From positions 1-11,329 of the forward strand of contig CAMLNK010000044.1 in assembly GCA_946481035.1 (NCBI GenBank): DNA of 11,329 nucleotides, written 5' to 3'. Position 1 is the stretch's first letter; each line of letters starts with the position of its first letter. Source of the DNA: an uncultured Dyadobacter sp. (GTDB lineage: Bacteria > Bacteroidota > Bacteroidia > Cytophagales > Spirosomataceae). A model generated the notes under the pieces. That model was given only the letters and a program-made list of their open reading frames with translations, had not been told where the DNA came from and did not search any database. Made by a program: the position numbers and the translations under genes. Positions 7,383 through 11,329 of the stretch are shown here, piece after piece.

Positions 7383-7712
7383 TTAGATTAATATTAACTG
7401 CTCATTATCAAGATCAAAGATAGCTATCTGTTCATTGGCCTTGCCTAACACAATCGCCAGCTCGCGATCGTGAACGATGTAGACAGCATCCCAGTAAAAC
7501 AATCCATCATCGTTCCAGCCTCCCATAATTCCAGTAGTGTCTGATGCCATTTCAATCACCCTTCTCAATCCCTCGTCGCCAAACGAGTTCTGTGTTTCCA
7601 TCATAGCCACGACATAGCCGGATGTGACATACGCACAGTCCGGCAGGGTGATCGTAAATCCCAATTCATTTTCAGCGGCGATTTCTTTAATTCTCCGAAT
7701 GAGACTTTCCAT
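7383..7712 (-). CDS. Small acidic protein of unknown function, first gene of a regulator-linked pair
   Basis: The 109-aa soluble product has no signal or membrane segment. An N-terminal amphipathic helix (SLIRRIKEIAAENEL) leads to a strand (GFTITL), then a central segment with ETQNSFGDEGLRRVIEMA, a Gly/Trp turn (GIMGGWNDDGLFYWDAVYIV) and a C-terminal helix-strand (AIVLGKANEQIAIFDLDNEQLILI). The alternation suggests a small alpha/beta fold. I do not recognise a named family. The Met start at 7712 is supported by a promoter-like element about 45 bp upstream. The helix-turn-helix gene follows in the same direction after 43 bp, so the two probably form one transcript. Candidate roles such as toxin, immunity protein or regulator partner cannot be told apart here. 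Confidence 0.75.
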   Translation of the reverse strand: MESLIRRIKEIAAENELGFTITLPDCAYVTSGYVVAMMETQNSFGDEGLRRVIEMASDTTGIMGGWNDDGLFYWDAVYIVHDRELAIVLGKANEQIAIFDLDNEQLILI

Positions 7713-7757
7713 GATAGTGTGTGCCGATTATCGTCTGGCCGACTTTCATAACCTGCA

Positions 7758-7788
7758 TAAAGCTAATATAATGTTTGTTATTTACAAA
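7758..7788 (-). promoter_or_regulatory. Candidate Bacteroidota-type promoter of the two-gene regulator unit
   Basis: Read on the - strand, TTTG (complement of 7785-7788) is followed after 19 bases by TAGCTTTA (complement of 7758-7765). This matches the TTTG / TAnnTTTG consensus at all but the last base, with permitted spacing. Transcription would start near 7751, giving a leader of about 40 nt before the ATG at 7712. The upstream box lies inside the 7772-7790 inverted repeat. Confidence 0.5.
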
Positions 7789-7790
7789 CA
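7772..7790. promoter_or_regulatory. Inverted repeat overlapping the promoter, likely operator
   Basis: TGTTTGT (7772-7778) and ACAAACA (7784-7790) are perfect 7-base arms around a 5-base AT spacer. The right arm contains the complement of the promoter's TTTG box, so a bound protein would block transcription of the two-gene unit. The helix-turn-helix product of the second gene is the natural candidate ligand; that link is inference. Confidence 0.5.
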
Positions 7791-7828
7791 TTTCTTATCT
7801 TTTGGTAAGCATTCGTTATCTTTTGGTA
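7789..7828. repeat. Two 19-bp direct repeats with 21-bp period upstream of the regulator unit
   Basis: Copies at 7789-7807 and 7810-7828 share CATT, two variable bases, then TTATCTTTTGGTA, with 17 of 19 bases identical. The 21-bp period equals two turns of the helix, so both copies face the same side of DNA. The first copy overlaps the last two bases of the inverted repeat. The layout resembles tandem regulator sites; a third degenerate copy is not seen. Confidence 0.55.
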
Positions 7829-7852
7829 CTCATATTTTAACAAACAGCACAA

Positions 7853-7883
7853 AAAGCCGCACCACCATCGGCAGCGCGGCTTT
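7853..7883 (-). terminator. Intrinsic terminator after the receptor / DUF4397 pair
   Basis: On the - strand an 8-bp stem (AAAGCCGC paired with GCGGCTTT) with a 15-base loop is followed by further T residues (complement of the A run at 7851-7855). It begins about 20 bases past the DUF4397 stop codon, the expected position for the end of that transcript. Confidence 0.75.
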
Positions 7884-7902
7884 CATCTTGTCCAATCACC
7901 AT

Positions 7903-8703
7903 TTACTTTACAGGATGTTCGATAACGCTCGTGCCGAAAGCCGGCGCGGCGTTGGGGAGGCCTCTTGTGAAGACCGTGTATATTTTTCCGGCTTCCAGTT
8001 GGAGGCTGGCGGTTCCTACCTTAGTATTCGTTGCGGCGTCGAGGTAATCGACGGCGAAGGTGCCGACATCGACGGTTTCGAATGGGCCGAGCGACCAGGC
8101 GCTTAATGCCTCGCCGGAAAGGGCCGAGTTGGCGGCGCGGCCGTAACTAACCTGGTTGAAGAGCGTTTTGCCGTTTTGAACCACATTTAACACGCCTGCA
8201 CCGGGCGAAAGGTTGATGAAGCGCAATTTGGCTTTGCCGGAGGCCGGGGCTTTGAGGTCGTCGTAAAAGAGGATCAGCGAGTCGGCTTTGTTATTGGCGG
8301 TGCGGACGGCTACTACGGTGTGGTAGAAAGTCGCGATAGGGCCGTTGGGTCGGCCGGTAGCCGTAAATGTGGCCGAGTTGCCGAACTGGTATGACGCCTT
8401 GTAGCTTGTGTTGGTGCCCTCGGTGAAGTTGATCTGCACATTGCCGAAAACGGTCGGCAGGTATTCCGAAGCTTTGTTGGTGGCTACGGGCGCGGGCGTT
8501 ACTTTGTCTGTGAAAGTCCAGAAATACAGGCCTGCGTCGACGGGCCGGGCGTTTACGAAGCTGATATAGGCACTTAATGGTGGCCGGTCGGCGGCGTCGA
8601 TATCGAGGTAACCGGTGTCTTTGCAACCGGAAATGAGGAAGATAGCCGGGATCATGCCGAGCAGTTGGAGGGCCGGGCGGGCCAGTCGCCTGAATGTTTT
8701 CAT
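7903..8703 (-). CDS. DUF4397-domain outer-membrane lipoprotein
   Basis: The 266-aa product starts with a basic n-region (MKTFRRLARP), a hydrophobic core and a good lipobox LISGC with the lipidated residue at Cys27, so it is exported and membrane-anchored. The body has the look of DUF4397 proteins: AYISFVNARPVDAG near 45-58 and AKLRFINLSPGAG near 158-170 start two similar beta-rich halves, the second ending in VDVGTFAVDYLDA and LEAGKIYTVFTRGL (about 235-249). The biochemical role of DUF4397 is not established; the domain is common in exported Bacteroidota proteins. The start codon lies 12 bp after the TonB-dependent receptor stop, so the two are almost certainly co-transcribed, and the lipoprotein probably helps that receptor or sits with it at the outer membrane. 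The match is from memory of the family and was not searched. Confidence 0.85.
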   Translation of the reverse strand: MKTFRRLARPALQLLGMIPAIFLISGCKDTGYLDIDAADRPPLSAYISFVNARPVDAGLYFWTFTDKVTPAPVATNKASEYLPTVFGNVQINFTEGTNTSYKASYQFGNSATFTATGRPNGPIATFYHTVVAVRTANNKADSLILFYDDLKAPASGKAKLRFINLSPGAGVLNVVQNGKTLFNQVSYGRAANSALSGEALSAWSLGPFETVDVGTFAVDYLDAATNTKVGTASLQLEAGKIYTVFTRGLPNAAPAFGTSVIEHPVK

Positions 8704-8715
8704 GTTCTGGTTTGA

Positions 8716-11329
8716 TTAAAGTTTTGCGGTAAGTCGGATGAATGGCTGGATACCGGCGCTGCCGTTCTGGACGCCGATGACCGACGGATTGTTCAAAGCA
8801 CTCAGTTTAGGGTCGGAATAGTCGCCGAGCTCATTGAAAAGATTGTTCACTCCCAATGTTGCCTGGACGGATTTCGAAATCGCATAGGCCACCGATACGT
8901 CCGCTACCCAGATCGGTTTCAGCTTCTGATAGAAGTAATCCGGCTTCGGGAAAGTCGCATTCAATGCCGAGGCATTGGTGACAGAACCAAAATAAACGGC
9001 GCGGGCCAGGTAGGTAAGGCGGTTCTTCTTGAAAATACCCTGTAATGTGATCTTTTGGCCCGGAATCTGGGATGTCACGCGTGCTTTTTCGCCATCGTTG
9101 AAGATGATGTACCGGTAGGCTTCCAGTCCTTTGGGCGTGTTCACCTTCGTCACCTCGTTTTTGACAAAATTGGCCCCCAAAAGCAGGTTCAATGTGCCGT
9201 TACGAAACGGCGTCCGGTAGCTTCCGGTCACTTCAAGCCCCTTCGTGCGGGTGCTGAACGAGTTATAGAAGAACTTGGCCTGGGTAGTGCCGGTTTGCAC
9301 GAAAAGCGTGCGTACCTCCGTCGGCAAATTGACGTCCGTAGCTGAGAAGTTGCCGGTGTTGCCCACGCGGTTGGCGATATCCACGAGGTAGGCATCGGCC
9401 GTGAGTTCGAAGTTGCGGAATGGCTGGGATGTAAAACCGACGGTGTAACCTTTCGATTTCTCGGGCGTGAGCGTAGGTATGCCCAATGCGCGGGTCGCGG
9501 CGCTCTGGTTCGAAGCAGTCACCTGGTCGATTGCGCGGCCCTGCTGGAAACTGGTGGACGTTTCGGTGTAGTAATATTGGGCCAGATCAGGCGCACGGAA
9601 GCCGGTATTGTGCGACGCGCGGATGCCCAGCCAGTCGGTAATGCTGTACCGGGTAGCCACTTTGTAAGTCGTTACATTTTGGAGCTGCGAAAAGCTTTCG
9701 AGCCGCAATGCGCCCGACAGCAGCCATTTGCTGGTAATATTGGCTTCGATATCGGCATATCCCGCAAGTATCGAACGGTTCACGCGCACTTCGTTCTCGG
9801 GGCGGAAGCCGGCGTGGATCTGCGAACCCGGTGAAAGGCCGTTCAGTCCAATGCTGCCTTCTTTGGTTTGGTAAATAATGCCTGCGGCGGTCGTGTCGAG
9901 GCCGTAAATGGCGCGGAGGTCGGCTTTGGAATAGGAAGCTTCCTCGCCCGCAATGATCTGGTACGTTTCCACGCGGTACTGCGCCCCGAATGCGACATTA
10001 ATGCCTTTCAGCGCTTTCGGAAAATAGCGGCTGATATCGATGCTGCCGGTATTCTGGCTCGCATTATAGCTGCCTGCGTCAAATGTGGTGGGCGTTTTCA
10101 GTCCCAGGCTCGCATTCAATGAATTGGTTATGACATTCCCGAAATCATTTTTGCCGTACACATTGGAAATATCGACGCCCCAATCGCGGATTTTCCCTTT
10201 TATACCGATCGCCAATGATTTATCGGTAATAATATTCTCCATCGCTGGCAGGAAGCCGTCGGGGTAGAGGAAGGAATTGTTGCGCTCAGTCCAGCCCGGC
10301 AGCCGGTATACGGCCGTGAACTGCGAGTTGCGATGGCTGATGCCCCCGAATGCGTAAAGCTCTGCATTCTGACGGATCGGAACCGCGGCGTTGAAGAAAA
10401 GCAGCGCGTCCTTTGCCTTGTTGGAACCGCCACCGCGACGGTCGAAATGGTGGCGATCGATACCGCGTGACGCCAGAATGGCCTCGTCGATTTCCTTCGT
10501 ATAGATAGCGTCGTAATTGCGCGTATTGGCCCCGCCGCCGTAGATCGGACCGAGGTACAGGCCTGCATTGTCGTTGCCGGGCAGGATGGAAATGGCCTGT
10601 GTCGCAAATTCAGCGGTGGTATTCAGGTAGCCGCCGTTTTTACCCAATGCAAAACCGTAGTTCGCATTGGTACGGGTTGTCACGCCATCGCCGCGGCGGC
10701 GGGAACTGGCCGTAGAGCTTAATGTGAGGTGGTCGACGCTCTTGTTGAGCACAATATTGATCACGCCCGCAATGGCGTCCGAGCCGTACTGGGCTGCCGC
10801 GCCGTCGCGCAGGATCTCCACGCGCTCGATGGCAGCGGTCGGGATGGAATTGAGATCGTAACCGGTAGCGCCGTTACCCAGCCCGCCCCAGTTAATGTTG
10901 GAGCTTTTGTGGCGGCGTTTGCCGTTCACGAGTACAAGCAATTGATCCACACCCAGTCCGCGTAGCTGCGAGAGGTTCAGCGCGGAGCCTGCATCGCCCG
11001 CATTGGTGCCGTTCACAGAATGGAAAGAGGGAGAAACGTATTGTAATAGTTGTGTAATGCTGACCTGCGGCGCCGATTCCTGCAAGGGTTTGAGATCGAT
11101 AATGTCTACCGGTACCGGCGAATCGATTTTCGTGCGGTTGGCATTCCGCGAGCCTACCACCTGCACTTCACCGAGCGTATGCGTGCCGGCGAGCAGGGTC
11201 ACGTTGTATTCGTTGGAGGCTGTGACAGGCAATTCTTTCGCCGTGAAGCCGATAAAGGAGAATATGAGCGTTTCACCCTTTACGAGCGGGAGCGTAAAAT
11301 GACCGTCGGTGTCGGTGATCGTGCCCTGT
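8716..11329 (-). CDS. TonB-dependent outer-membrane receptor with carboxypeptidase-regulatory-like N-terminus (5' partial)
   Basis: Energised outer-membrane transporter for an unknown ligand. The frame is open to the right edge of the window. A TTG at 11232 can be read as a start, but the 32 codons before it encode the conserved end of a carboxypeptidase D regulatory-like domain (GTITDTDGHFTLPLVKGE, then IGF), so the true start and signal peptide are outside. In the 870 visible residues, this domain ends near 60. The plug domain runs from about 65 to 195, with SQLRGLGVDQLLVLVNGKRR and the plug hallmark RVEILRDGAAAQYGSDAIAGVINIVL region. The beta-barrel fills the rest, with repeated strand-like segments, Tyr/Phe-rich turns and the ending PFIRLTAKL. 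No SusD-like gene follows; a DUF4397 lipoprotein does. The form looks more like siderophore or small-ligand receptors than glycan SusC, but the substrate cannot be read from sequence alone. Confidence 0.93.
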   Translation of the reverse strand, partial: QGTITDTDGHFTLPLVKGETLIFSFIGFTAKELPVTASNEYNVTLLAGTHTLGEVQVVGSRNANRTKIDSPVPVDIIDLKPLQESAPQVSITQLLQYVSPSFHSVNGTNAGDAGSALNLSQLRGLGVDQLLVLVNGKRRHKSSNINWGGLGNGATGYDLNSIPTAAIERVEILRDGAAAQYGSDAIAGVINIVLNKSVDHLTLSSTASSRRRGDGVTTRTNANYGFALGKNGGYLNTTAEFATQAISILPGNDNAGLYLGPIYGGGANTRNYDAIYTKEIDEAILASRGIDRHHFDRRGGGSNKAKDALLFFNAAVPIRQNAELYAFGGISHRNSQFTAVYRLPGWTERNNSFLYPDGFLPAMENIITDKSLAIGIKGKIRDWGVDISNVYGKNDFGNVITNSLNASLGLKTPTTFDAGSYNASQNTGSIDISRYFPKALKGINVAFGAQYRVETYQIIAGEEASYSKADLRAIYGLDTTAAGIIYQTKEGSIGLNGLSPGSQIHAGFRPENEVRVNRSILAGYADIEANITSKWLLSGALRLESFSQLQNVTTYKVATRYSITDWLGIRASHNTGFRAPDLAQYYYTETSTSFQQGRAIDQVTASNQSAATRALGIPTLTPEKSKGYTVGFTSQPFRNFELTADAYLVDIANRVGNTGNFSATDVNLPTEVRTLFVQTGTTQAKFFYNSFSTRTKGLEVTGSYRTPFRNGTLNLLLGANFVKNEVTKVNTPKGLEAYRYIIFNDGEKARVTSQIPGQKITLQGIFKKNRLTYLARAVYFGSVTNASALNATFPKPDYFYQKLKPIWVADVSVAYAISKSVQATLGVNNLFNELGDYSDPKLSALNNPSVIGVQNGSAGIQPFIRLTAKL

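Noticed and set aside
7789..7828. The direct repeats as a minimal CRISPR array
   Set aside because: Only two copies exist, the spacing leaves just two bases between them, and no cas genes are nearby.
7624..8106. 160-codon + strand frame crossing the 7713-7902 gap
   Set aside because: It overlaps two better-supported - strand genes, the promoter repeats and the terminator, and its translation shows no family features.
11230..11232. TTG at 11232 as start of the receptor
   Set aside because: The 32 preceding codons in frame encode conserved carboxypeptidase-regulatory-like sequence, so the gene continues beyond 11329.

Overview
The window looks like a chromosomal segment of a Bacteroidota bacterium, most likely a cytophagal genus such as Dyadobacter or Spirosoma. 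This rests on gene content, not on any marker gene. The content is an RND pump fused to an outer-membrane factor, a DUF4397 lipoprotein beside a TonB-dependent receptor with a carboxypeptidase-regulatory-like N-terminus, mature exported proteins beginning with Gln, and promoter-like TTTG / TAnnTTTG pairs. No rRNA, tRNA, CRISPR array, insertion sequence or integrase is visible.

Left part (1-4627): a heavy-metal efflux operon on the + strand. The first gene enters from outside the window. It encodes a CzcA-type HME-RND pump whose C-terminus continues in frame into a TolC-like outer-membrane factor. Six bases later comes the periplasmic adaptor lipoprotein, so the pump, duct and adaptor of a tripartite exporter lie in two adjacent genes. 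A strong hairpin near 4600 separates this operon from a convergent sulfatase gene.

Middle part (4628-7712): an exported formylglycine-type sulfatase on the - strand and, divergent from it, a small unrecognised basic protein (6432-6821) with a leader holding overlapping mini-ORFs. Convergent to that is a compact two-gene - strand unit: an unrecognised 109-aa protein followed by a 166-aa protein with a C-terminal helix-turn-helix. This unit is more AT-rich than its surroundings. Just upstream it has a promoter-like element overlapped by an inverted repeat and flanked by two direct repeats 21 bp apart, which suggests autoregulation. It is the best candidate here for something undescribed, but its function cannot be read from the sequence.

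Right part (7851-11329): a - strand pair made of a TonB-dependent receptor, whose 5' end lies beyond the window, and a DUF4397 lipoprotein 12 bases downstream, closed by an intrinsic terminator. The two probably work together at the outer membrane on an unknown ligand.
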